Assembly: GCA_000708835.1 (NCBI GenBank)
Contig: DF237110.1
Coordinates: forward strand, 100,195-164,194
Direction: 5' to 3'
Source of the DNA: Klebsormidium nitens
Lineage: Eukaryota > Streptophyta > Klebsormidiophyceae > Klebsormidiales > Klebsormidiaceae
Length of the DNA stretch: 64,000 nucleotides
Shown here: positions 33,810 through 44,900 of the stretch, in pieces
How positions within the stretch are numbered: the first letter of the stretch is position 1
How the letters are laid out: every line of letters begins with the position of its first letter
The notes under the pieces: generated by a model
Database searches by the model: none
What the model was told of the DNA's origin: nothing
Seen by the model: the letters and a program-made list of their open reading frames with translations, nothing else
Translations under genes and position numbers: made by a program

Positions 33810-35157
33810 GCAGACTGGCTCTTAGATGCGTCACATCTCGCCCGAAGTGCTCCGAATAGAGTTGGTATAGTGGTATTGCCGCGAGAACCTAGTCACGACT
33901 TAGAGGTGGCAAGTTCATCAGAGTGGGGAATTCAACTGCGTGTGAGGGGATCAGGCCCAAGATGGAAAAGAGACTAGGACGAAGGATGACTGTCAGCTGG
34001 GGAAAGTAAGTGGGTCCACTCTTGATTGACTCCACGTCTGGAGAGTCAAGAGGTGGAAAAATGAGGAGAAAACGACGAGGTGAAAGTCCTTCTATGTGGA
34101 CATCCTGTTGCGGTTTGTTCTCGGAACAAAAGTTTGTCTCGTTGCAGTGCTCTGCGGACCCTTTGGTCGAAGGCCACCCTGCTCGTCCGGCCAGATGCAG
34201 AAGGCAAGCTTACTGAGGTCAGCACGAGCAGCGCAGCCATCTCGACGGAAGATGCTCTGAGGAGTTTCTCCACAGCCGCTCTTTCCTCACAAACAGGTAG
34301 CAATTTAGAACCGAGCATACGAAACGTTTCGGAAGGTTTACATAGGGAGGAGTTGCGGGCTCCGAGCCATGCGGATTGTGCAACGTCACATTCAATAGTA
34401 GTAGGTCCTGCTGGCTCGCAAAGGGTAGAAAACAGAGCGGATAATTCCTTAGAAAGAGCAACTGGGGCCTAGGGCCTGCACACGGCTGGAGAACGGCTGG
34501 CTTCAACACAAGGCGAACAGATGCTAAGAACGTTAGAAGACAAGATCTGGTCGATCGTAAGTGTGTCAGCAGAGTGATCGCCGGCTACTCGTAGCGGTAC
34601 CCGCGATTGAATCTGTTGCACTGTACTTCATCAAGTCACAACACATGGTGGTGCATTTCTCGTCGTTGCACTTGTTGTGTCATGTTTGACAAGCATCGGC
34701 TAGCTGATCCTAGGCCTCACTGAATTTGCTGAAAGGAGCTTCATTCGAGCTATGCAGAACCGGGTCACATAAACTGAATGCTGCATACGTGGGTGGCAAC
34801 CATGCATAGTCGGCCAAAAGCACCATCCTCTTATTCATGAGTACCTAGTATGAGGCCACATGAGCGTCGCACCAATGATCTGAACTCAAAGCTCTCATGA
34901 CGCGGATGTGCAGAGCTTGACTATGCCACGTGATGGTGTGATTTTCCATGGCGGCACGCCGACGCAGGGACCAGGGGGCGTCAATGCACCGCTAAATCTT
35001 CATCTCTTGCGTAGGGACTTTTCATCTCTTGCGTAGGGACTTTCGCATGGATCGTATGCGCCTGTTATATCATACACGTATGCAGCTACTGCGGCACGCA
35101 TCTTAGTCAACAGCGGCAGCTCTAAGAGCTTTCTCTTTCCAAAGTGGGCTGGCAATT
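33810..35157 (+). repeat. Direct repeat, copy 2 (contains YAE1 exon 3 remnant)
   Basis: Diverged copy of 30651-32050, offset by roughly 3.1-3.2 kb, same orientation. Shared landmarks include GCAGACTGGCT(C/G)TTAGA(T/C)GCGTCAC, the exon acceptor GTTGCAGTGCTCTGCGGACCC and a final AAAGTGG(G/A)CTGGC. Confidence 0.8.
34148..34578 (+). pseudogene. Duplicated YAE1 last exon (pseudogene fragment)
   Basis: It parallels YAE1 exon 3 almost throughout (ALRTLWSKATLLVRPDAEGKL against ALRTLGPNASLLVRPDAEGEL) and retains an upstream CAG acceptor. An in-frame TAG at 34470-34472 replaces the ATG codon of the parent. After it the frame continues to a shared end (EQMLRTLE.KIWS.VSVS.E). Exons 1 and 2, with the GX3 motif, are absent, so it cannot make YAE1. 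Confidence 0.8.
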
Positions 35158-35431
35158 GAAGCGCATGAGAGCCAAACTATGGTTCATTTCCCATGCGCAC
35201 GTGCAGCACCGTGAGACAGCTCGTGAGGCGGCTGCAAACTGGCAGACATGACATCCCAGCTAGACGACCAAGCAGTTCACGAAGGCCGTCAATTGGTCGG
35301 AGACTGGCATAAGATAAGGAAGAGCATCAGCTTGACTCAAAGGCAGATTCACGATCCGACCAATCAGATGTAGGCAGGTTGATCGATTTGACCTAAGCTC
35401 TGTGTATACTGAAGCGAGTAACGATTGAGTT

Positions 35432-38400
35432 TTACAGAGCCCTTCTTATCAGTATGACTATGACGCGCGCTAGAACGTAGGCCGCGAACTTCCTCACGCT
35501 TTGAACCCTTTCGTACTCCATAGCGCCTTTTCTCAGGCCACAGAACCACTCGAAGGAACGGCAAACATTCCAGAGCCGCCCACGCCGCAAGTGGCCGAGC
35601 AGTCTCCCGCCTCACTCCAATTTCGTAGCAAAGCGGCTTCAGCTGCCGCTTCCAGTCGGGTGATGCCACGGATGCCCGGCATGTGGTTTCTGCACCAGAC
35701 AAGAAAACTGAAATGTGTTTTTGGGAGTTGCGGTGCATGATCGAAGGAAGCGTGCAAGGACGACCTAGGCGAGTTCGAGCAAAGGAACGGAACGGTTAAG
35801 GTGAAGAATCAGTGAACGTTTCACGGACAATTCATTTTGTGAAATCAGATATTTGTGTGTGGATCACTACACCGGTACCATGTTTTTGATCTTTAATCTG
35901 GGAGGCCCAGCCTGGGAGGCAGTATTCACCTTCTGAACGGCCGTTTCGTGCTCAGCTTTTGATGACTGAAAGCACCCTCAAGTGTTCCGTTGACGACATT
36001 GTGACGGCGAAAAGTTCCAGCCGAGACCGCTTGATCGAGATCATTAAGATGCAGATGACTAAAACGATGACGAAACGGCGCGCAGCAAGATAAGGGGACC
36101 GATAAATGCGGAAAGAAAAGAGATAAAGTTGGATCAGAGAAGAAGAGAGCTCAACGCCGATCTCTCACCTGTCTGCTCCCCAAAAGCACCGGTAGACCTC
36201 GACGCCCAGTTCCGCCGCACACAGCGCCAGCATCATCGTCAGCACCGGAAGCAAAACCGTCGGCAGGCCGTTCGCGGCCGCCCACGCGGCCGCGACCAGC
36301 AGCACGGCCCCCAAAACCTCGACGAGGTTTGGGCAGCGCCGGTACGCGAAGCGGGGGTGCAGAATTACCATCCGGCCGTCGCCACGTGCCCACCCCGAGA
36401 ACGGACTGTAGTCCCGAGCGCCGTTCCGCCACCAGGGATGGCGGGCGACTGCGCCCGGAACCGGAACCAGGGGCCACCGGAGCAGCCGGAGGCAGAAGTC
36501 GACGTCCTCGCCGCCACCTGGCGGGGGGGGCAGTGCAGAAAAGCGAATATGTATGGGGACTCGGTGCGTGAACAGCGAGGATCGCTAACATTTCAGCGAA
36601 GTCTGCGATGTTGTTCTTGGCAGGTTCGATCGAGGGATGGATCATTTCGATTGTTGGCGAAGAGCATTCCTGGAGGACGGCTTGCTCATCATTTTCGAGG
36701 TTGTTCTGCATTGACGCCTTGAGTAGCTTCATGGCACCAGCTTGGGTTCCAAAGGTCTGAGAATTTCTACCGTTCCGGAGACTAACACGCTCCCAAAACT
36801 CCTCGAATCTGGAAAGTTGCCACGAAATATAAACCCNNNNNNNNNNNNNNNNNNNNNNNNNNNNNNNNNNNNNNNNNNNNNNNNNNNNNNNNNNNNNNNN
36901 NNNNNNNNNNNNNNNNNNNNNNNNNNNNNNNNNNNNNNNNNNNNNNNNNNNNNNNNNNNNNNNNNNNNNNNNNNNNNNNNNNNNNNNNNNNNNNNNNNNN
37001 NNNNNNNNNNNNNNNNNNNNNNNNNNNNNNNNNNNNNNNNNNNNNNNNNNNNNNNNNNNNNNNNNNNNNNNNNNNNNNNNNNNNNNNNNNNNNNNNNNNN
37101 NNNNNNNNNNNNNNNNNNNNNNNNNNNNNNNNNNNNNNNNNNNNNNNNNNNNNNNNNNNNNNNNNNNNNNNNNNNNNNNNNNNNNNNNNNNNNNNNNNNN
37201 NNNNNNNNNNNNNNNNNNNNNNNNNNNNNNNNNNNNNNNNNNNNNNNNNNNNNNNNNNNNNNNNNNNNNNNNNNNNNNNNNNNNNNNNNNNNNNNNNNNN
37301 NNNNNNNNNNNNNNNNNNNNNNNNNNNNNNNNNNNNNNNNNNNNNNNNNNNNNNNNNNNNNNNNNNNNNNNNNNNNNNNNNNNNNNNNNNNNNNNNNNNN
37401 NNNNNNNNNNNNNNNNNNNNNNNNNNNNTGGAAAGTTGCCACGAAATATAAACCCGATCTTAAGCCACTAATCTCAAAGCGTCGCAACGCGGTTCAAAGC
37501 AGCGAAGCTCCATCTGACCTGTTTTCGGGAAGCCGTCTCCAAACCGCAGCGCCGACCGCCGGACCGCCAGATTTGCGGTCGTTCCCCAGGAGACGCGCTC
37601 CATCTTTCTGCTGACGTCATACCAGTACGTCAGATGAGAGATGCCGACCGCCCGGGTGAACCGGTTGACCGGTCGGGGCATTTCTACCATGCCCACGAAG
37701 CCGTCCGTTTCGTGTCCGCGCGCTCTGATGGCGTCCGCAAAGTGCTGGAGGAGGTCCGCGTCCGGGATGACGTCATCGTCGAGGAAGAGGACCCAGTCGG
37801 CTGACGATTCGGACAGGCCGTGGTTACGAGAAGTTGAGGCTCCTGCATAGTGAGATCGACGTGTTTTCACGCGAACTTCGACGTATGAAAGCGAGTGTGA
37901 GATTCAGCAAATACTTGATGGCCACGGTGCGAGTTTTGAGCACATTTGCCTTTTCAAATAGAGGTTCAAGGCTCCAAGCCCAGAATGTTTGTTACCACCT
38001 GCGATGAGAAGCGACATCCGTTCAACAGCAGAAATCGCTAAAAGATTGATGAACGTCAAACTCATTCACCACTAGAGACAGCTTTCCACGTAGAGCAACA
38101 AAGTTAAGGAGGAAAATGTAAAGCACTTACCACCACGAAGTGAAGCCGAAAGATTTGCACAGGATGAAAGTGCGCGGGAGGTTCGTTCCGCATACCTGCA
38201 TTGGTGTCGTTTACACGCACTCGCACCGATCCCAGCGGCCGAGCAGCGCTCTCCCACTCCTTGATGCGCTCGATCTGTTCCTTCTTGGCAGGATCATCGA
38301 TGATGAAGATGAAGGTCGTAGCCACGCCTTCCGGAATGCGCAAGCTGCGGATTCCATTCAGCAGGGACACATCGCAGCGGAACGTGGGCACCACGACGTC

Positions 38401-40631
38401 CAGTAACAGGAGATGCGCCGCTGAAGCTGCAGGTGAAGAGAGAAGATGACATAGGCTTGCAAGAAACAAATACAGCAAATATGAGGAATCCTTCGGAGCA
38501 AGTCGTGGAAAAATGACGGAATCGCAAACCTTGGACAAAGTAAAATGTACCTCGTATCTCAAAAGAAGCGCATAAGTGGACGAGATCACGTGGGTAACAA
38601 CAGACGTCGAGCTGACGGCCCGGAAGGATTTTAGAGGGTGACTACCGCCAGTCAGGGCATCATATTGGAGCAAAACATATGATCATTGTTTAAGTGTTTA
38701 CTAATGCAAATTTTTATACGACGACGATTCGAAAACGGTAATCAGAATGTAAAGACAAGAGTTTTAAAATCCAGTAGCTTCACCTCTGTCCCGAGCTTTC
38801 TATCCTCAAGAACTATTCGTCCCGCGATTCTAAATTTCTCGCTTTAAATAAAGGAGACAATTGCTCCTTTAAGAAGTCATTAATTGGTACTTACCTTTCT
38901 CTGATCCGCACTTCCGGTCCAAGTACCCATCCAGAAGTTTCACGCCCTCGTGGAGCTCCTTGTTCTTCCAATTGAGAACCGGGTGCCGAGCGTAGCGGGG
39001 CGCGCTCTGACCGCCGACCGCGTTCTCAAGTACGACGTCCTCCAGAATGCGCGCGCAGCGCCACCTCTTGTAGATTTCGAAGAGCCACGGGTCTCCGTCT
39101 TGGTTCGTGAAAGCGTCCGGAACGATATTAACACCACCGAACGCGTCCATGTGCGTCCTACGGTCCGAGAGTGGTCAGAGGATGAGAACTTGGTTCCATT
39201 TCGAGTTTGCGACTCGGCAAGCTGGACCGGACCGCGACAACCCAACTCGAGGATCAATTGATCAAGCGTTCTGCAGCAGATGACTGTCAACCTGCGTTGT
39301 CTTTCGTAAATTTGAAACCACGACAGCAACAAAGGCGGAGGGCGGGTGCGGAGGTCCTGAAACATCGAGGACCTTGTAGCTGAGTGCCAAAGGTGGATCC
39401 TAGCAGAACCTTCCTGTCTAAATAAGAAAAACCCGGCGAAAAAACAAACAAGAGTCAAGTGCAACGGTCTGGAAATCAGATATCTAGAGTTACAAATAAC
39501 TGGCGTTCAAAGCCTGCGCCCACCGACGGATAATGGAACAGGCTGGCAGATGTGACGGTCTCGCTCCTAATCAAGGCTTGAATCGTCCTGATAACACAAT
39601 ATTTCCCACCTGTGCATAATCGGGAAGGTCGGAAACCCGGGAAACGAGATGTCATTGAGTGCCACGCAGCCGAACCCGTAGACGCCCAACCTCTTTTCAA
39701 AATCGCCATAGGCCTCTTCCACATTCGACATCCAGCCAGCCGTGAGAATGTGGACGTCATCTCCGAGCAGCACGTAGTAGTCACAGCTGACGTCACGGTA
39801 CGCGAGCGCGGCGAGGTCGCGCCAGATGTCGCATATTTGGCCGGGTTCCCTGTGGAGAAATCAACTATGCGCAGCTGAGGTCGGGATGACGTCAGAAAAT
39901 TTCGGAACCGTGTACACACTGAGCTCGTCCGAGGCCTTGTATACTTTGTCCGACGCTGAACCGAACTTTCGTTAGTTACGGCGTTACTGCTACGGTCGCC
40001 CAGCATCTCAAGCTTTTGATGCACTAGCTTTGCAAATCCCTTTAAAGGGGACTTCCTTTGATACTTTGAAGATTGTAAGCCCTTACTGGATCAATCATTA
40101 CCTGCCTACGAGATTGTATGCAAGAACTTGCTACGCTTTCCCTCTTTCTCGGTTGTTGCGGATGTTCCTTCACACATTCAGATTTATTTGAAAAAGAGAG
40201 GCAACTTCGAAATTCGACTCATCCTTCGATGCTTCTGCCCACGAAGATTGATTCTGCTTGAGCAAGTGGCCGCTAGCATCTCAGAAAAGTGCCCAGGTCC
40301 TTTGAAACCGCTGATGGACAGTGAACGGTGGAAGCGCTTTGTCTGTTTTGTATACTCACCGGGTTTTGATGTGCGCGCGCACCCGTAGCCCATGCTCCTC
40401 ATATAGAAACATAATCTCGTTCAGGCTGTTTCCTTCTTCGTTTCCATCATATACAGGGTCTCCCTCGTCGATTCCAAGAAAGCAGATTACTCCAAAACCA
40501 GGGCCCGATCGCTCCAAGCTCCGTGCCAAGCATTCCATACGGGACACGCAGACGTCCCGCCCCCGACTGCCGAAAGGGCGGCTTGTTACTGGAACGAGAG
40601 CCGCGAGCGTCTTCATTGTCGTCGCAGCCAT
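35432..40631 (-). CDS. Membrane-anchored glycosyltransferase with two GT-A (GT2-like) domains
   Basis: Seven exons (minus strand): 40631-40360, 39849-39610, 39157-38895, 38426-38196, 37842-37519, 36517-36169, 35603-35432; phases close to give about 616 residues. Domain 1 starts LAALVPVTSRP and FGVICFLGIDEGDP and has YYVLLGDDVHILTAGW (DxD-like metal and nucleotide-sugar site). Domain 2 starts LLLLDVVVPTFRCDVSLLNG with FIFIIDDP, NDTNAG|ASTSRNHGL, ADWVLFLDDDVIPD (DxD) and PKTG|GGEDVDFCLRL (acceptor-binding ED motif). Hydrophobic helices follow (EVLGAVLLVAAAWAAANG, TVLLPVLTMMLALCAAE). The donor and acceptor sugars are unknown. Exon 4 has two possible acceptors 6 nt apart. The terminal exon (35603 acceptor, ending ARVIVILIRRAL) has a poor pyrimidine tract and is tentative. 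The intron before exon 6 contains an N-gap. Confidence 0.75.
36810..37455. other. Assembly gap with identical 27-nt flanks
   Basis: Ns fill 36837-37428. The 27 nt before the gap (36810-36836) and after it (37429-37455), TGGAAAGTTGCC…ATAAACCC, are identical. Two overlapping contig ends were therefore probably joined with filler, and the real gap may be zero or negative. It lies in an intron of the glycosyltransferase gene. Confidence 0.85.
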
Positions 40632-41970
40632 TTGCTAGGAGTGCATTCGGCGTCACTTCATTCCTTGCCAGATTCATCGACGGTAGGGAGCTTCTGATAG
40701 CGATCCAGGCCAGGAAAGCTGGACGCAAGAACCGCTGAAGAATCAAAGGAAGTACCGAGTGCGGGCCCTTTGAGGGCAGCGGGGTGTCTCAATCTGCTTT
40801 GGACTTGGCCAGTAGGAACCTACTGCCCCGCTTTTAAGTGCAAAGTGCCTCCTGTCTGCACGGTTTCACAGTTCCGGGAGCGTGTTCAGCAACGTCTTGA
40901 ACCTGAATGTTGACAGCCTGTGCCCTCCGCTTGTTTTGGTAATGTACTTTCGTCAAGCTAAAAAGACTGGTCAAAGTGAGCGAAGCGTGACTGCTACGCT
41001 GCGCAGCCGTTGTGAAAGCCATACGGATTGGTCCGCCACTCAACGTGTCAATTCGGAAGTGCATCATGCACTTGAGTTGCGGCATGGCCCCAAAATCCTG
41101 GTCGCCGGGTGGTACTTACCATTGATCGTGCCGGAGTAACGCGAGGATATAAGCTCATGCAACTCTCAAGACGAGCTTCGTCAAAATAATGCCGTATACG
41201 CGGGCTGATCGCGGTGTGCGTCTTCATTGTTCCGCCGTACCCAAAGCTCTGCATGCTAGGCGCACTCAGTGGACCCAGATACAGGCCCATGCATTTCGTG
41301 CAGGTAAAACGTCGGACTTTGTTAACGCGAACAGTTGCGGGACGACCGCAGACATTTTCTTCTTACACCATCAGTAAGCCCCATACCGTACAGTGCACCA
41401 CACACATGTTTTTCGGATCGATGCAGTCGATAATTTGGCAGGCAAACCTAGCATTGCACGTGAGCCACAGTACGCCATGTCATGATCGCAAACTTGAATG
41501 TTACAGCCCAGTTGGGTAGCCTCCTAAGCCTTGATCTGGCGGCATAAACTTATGTGCCACTGTGCCCAGGCCCACATGCCCAGCAAATGTAGCAATAGAT
41601 GATGCATGCACTCCACAAACTCAAACGAAACGCGGACAACAAAGGCACATCGCAGAACGGACCACTGCCCGGGACCAAAACCAATAGCCGGTGCGTCCGC
41701 AGTCGACATACATTCTTTGGCAGACGGAATTCGCGTTGCTACGTCGGTCGTCTTCTTGCAATTCGAGTCAAAATTCCGTGTCCGGCAAATACTGCCAGAC
41801 TTGAGTCCGAGGCCGGCTTCAAGTTTTGCTTTCCCTTCCGAGACCCAGCCCCGACCTCAGGTTCGGTTTACATTCTCTTAAGTGACACTATTGTCTTTTC
41901 TTACTAACCGCTTCGACTCTGTGTCAGCATACCCTATCGCCTGCTCTTCCGCTTATACTAACACCGTCAA
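40632..41970. other. Spacer upstream of the glycosyltransferase gene
   Basis: About 1.3 kb between the PYRD stop and the glycosyltransferase start, both on the minus strand. No domain-bearing exon was found. It should hold the glycosyltransferase promoter. Confidence 0.5.
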
Positions 41971-44900
41971 TTATAGCAGCCCTGGGGAGCTTCCCCGCAA
42001 GCACGCTGACGACGGCGTCAGGAACAGCTGCGTATTTGACAGAAAATGCCACCCGTCTTTGTGGTTTTCTGACGGAGTCCCATTTGTATACGTAAACTGC
42101 GGGGCAGGGAGGCCGCCTTCTAAATTATAATAGGGGACCGCATATGCGTATATTTGCTGCACTTCGATGACGTCTTCGCAGGGGTTGCCGAGCCAGACTG
42201 TGGAGCAGCAGCCCATATCGTATAAGATGGGGATGACCGCGTCTTGTACGTGGATCCCGGGGGCGAAGCGCCGCACCTGGGAAAAGAAGAGAACACGAAC
42301 ATCCGAATAAGACTCGGTCTGGGGAATTTGAGATTGCGTTAGCTTATGCGGGAAGCGGAAACGAGAACTTAGTAAGTATGCAGCTTCTCGTCACAACCGT
42401 GACTTCATCTTGCCTAGAGAATGTCAAAATCGAAGTGAGAAAATGTCTTGTCTCCTCGTTGCACAAGCCCAGAAAACTGACAGGCGAGGGCCGTCAGCAG
42501 GACCGAAGGCTTCAAATTGAGGGGGCTCCGACAAGATTGAGTCGCAGATAGGACCGCGAATCCGCTCTTGAGGTGGGGCAACGCTATTACTAGGCATTAG
42601 ATATGGACTTCTCACCGGAGAGGTCAACAGGTGGATGAAACAAAAGCCGTTTTTCCTTTGGACGACAGTATTACTGAAGGTCTCTCCCGCAAGACCTTGA
42701 AGCACAGTACCAAAACACTTGCGCAGGCTTTTGCCGCGCTCCCGCTCAACAAGGGATCCAAGCAACTCTCGGCATAGCCAAGCGTTCAGATTTTGAATCA
42801 CTCCATACCGCACGCTCTAAACTCATTACAGTCTCGCAAAAGACGGAGTGCCGGTTTGAGAACGTCTGTTTCATACGGCCTTCCCATCGGAATTCTAAAA
42901 ACATATGAGTGAACTTCCTCAACTTCAACCCACGTTAACTGCAAAAAAGCAAAAACATCTCACCTCGACCCCCATGCTTTCTAGTTTCTGCAGCTGCGGA
43001 CTAGTTTTGTTGTGCCAGAGCGCTAGTATTAGGGGCGCGTTGGCCGTATTCCACACCGGATGGTTCGTCACCTCGTCCGTCAGCCACGCCAGGCTGTCGT
43101 CAGCCCCCCACGACTTGCCGACCACCTGGAATGCGATGATGACGTCAGGCACTTAGGATTGACGCGGTCGATTGAGAGAACACGGAGACAATTAATGATC
43201 CAGACTTCGTCCCCATCAACTTGGCAGTCCGAGTACAACATGTACTGCTGGCCGGTGAGCCTACTGAGTAAGCGGAGGGCAACATCAAACTCAAATCTGG
43301 CGGCACTCGACCGTTTCGTAAGAAAGCTTAAAGAGCTCCGCTCGCTCTCAAGACGCTGCCGGTAGATCGTCTCGCTCTGCAAATACGCTTCAAGTTCAAA
43401 TCCAGACACCGACACTGTCAGCTCATTGAATACCCTATCCTAAGACCCCCCCAAAACACCCCCATCTCCAAACCTAAGATACCCAAAACCCTAGGTTGCC
43501 GATTCTCGACACTCACAATCAATCTGACAGTGCCCAACTCCAAAAAGTCCCTTGCGAGCACTTACCACTTGAACTGGCTGGTTGGTGCCCTCGATCTTCA
43601 CACTTTACTTACAAATCTTCACTACAGCCCTTAAATTCTATAATTGTTAGCTCTTAACCCTGGACACCTAGGCTCGCCAACAAAAAACTTCCTTGCGAGC
43701 ACTCACCACCCCGCACGGGCTGGTTGGTCCCCTCGATCATCCACTTCAAACCCTACAACCCCAAAATCTCTAAAGCCCTTATCCTAGAACTTTGAAGCCC
43801 TTCCGCCAAGAAACCAAGACTACGAACCCACAAAAGTCCCTCGCGCGCACTCACCACGCGCACGGGCTGGTTGGTCCCCTCGATCATGCACTGCAGGTCC
43901 CAGCCCGAGAGCGGCAGGCTCTTCCAGCTGACGATCGTCGCGTCGTAGTCCGCCAGGAACATGTGCAGGTGCTCTCGCGTCGCGCTGTCCACCATCTCCG
44001 CATGCGACCGCCCGTTCAGCGACAGCGCGTACCTGCGGGGTGAGGGGATGGCGTCAACGCTGACGTCAGCAGATATTGAGACTTCGTGAACATGTGCAGG
44101 TCCTTTTACACGCTATCCACCATCTCCGCGTGCGACCGCCCGTTTAGCAACAGCATAATGCGGGAAAAGGAGATGACGTCAGCGATGTTGAGACGTCGTA
44201 ATTATGCAGTGCTCTCGCGTTGCGCTGTCACCTCCTCAATGTGCGACCGCCCGTTCAGCGACAGCCCATACCTGCGGGGACGGGTCCAGTGCTGATATCA
44301 GCGCTGACGTCAGCCAACTTTACGAGTACGAGTGCCACCCCCATCGCCTCGGTTTGAGAGTCAACTCTGAAAGCGTTACTCGGCTCCAATGCGGAAGGAG
44401 GCGCGAGACTGGGAAAAAGGCGGGGAGCGAAGGCGACCCCAGGCGGAAAAGTTTTTCCGGAAGCATCTAAGCGAAGCAAACGCAAAGAGATGCGATTGCG
44501 TTGGATTAGACTGAACAGTTGGCGTCTTGCAAACCACGCAGACAATCCGACGCGTTTGTCGAGGCACGGATAAGTTCAGGGATGATTTCTCAACGACTCG
44601 TCGACACTCTTTCATTACGTCTGTCTCGGATCTTTGTGTCCTTGTCTAGTCAAAAGCAGCAGGCCTGAAACGACGGTCGCACCAGAGCATTCGGAATAGC
44701 ATTTTGTAGGTCCCGCCAAAGGAACGAATGTTGCTCGGCTTTCCCGCTGAATGATTAGCGCATCATACAGTCTGACCAAATATGGTTTAAGATTCCGTGT
44801 GAAGTCGATTTGAAAGCTGAGGATCGACTGACATACCTGAGCATCTGGTACGGCTTCTTGTACTTCGTCCTGTAGAAGAAGGGGATGTTGAGCTCCTTGC

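Larger units (their letters stand above)
33435..35431. other. Spacer holding direct-repeat copy 2
   Basis: Apart from the duplicated YAE1 exon 3 remnant and the rest of repeat copy 2 (33810-35157), I see no gene. A 21-23 bp tandem duplication (TTCATCTCTTGCGTAGGGAC twice) lies at 34999-35042. Confidence 0.55.

Noticed and set aside
36742-37614. Long open frames spanning the N-gap on both strands
   Set aside because: Produced by translating Ns; no real coding evidence.
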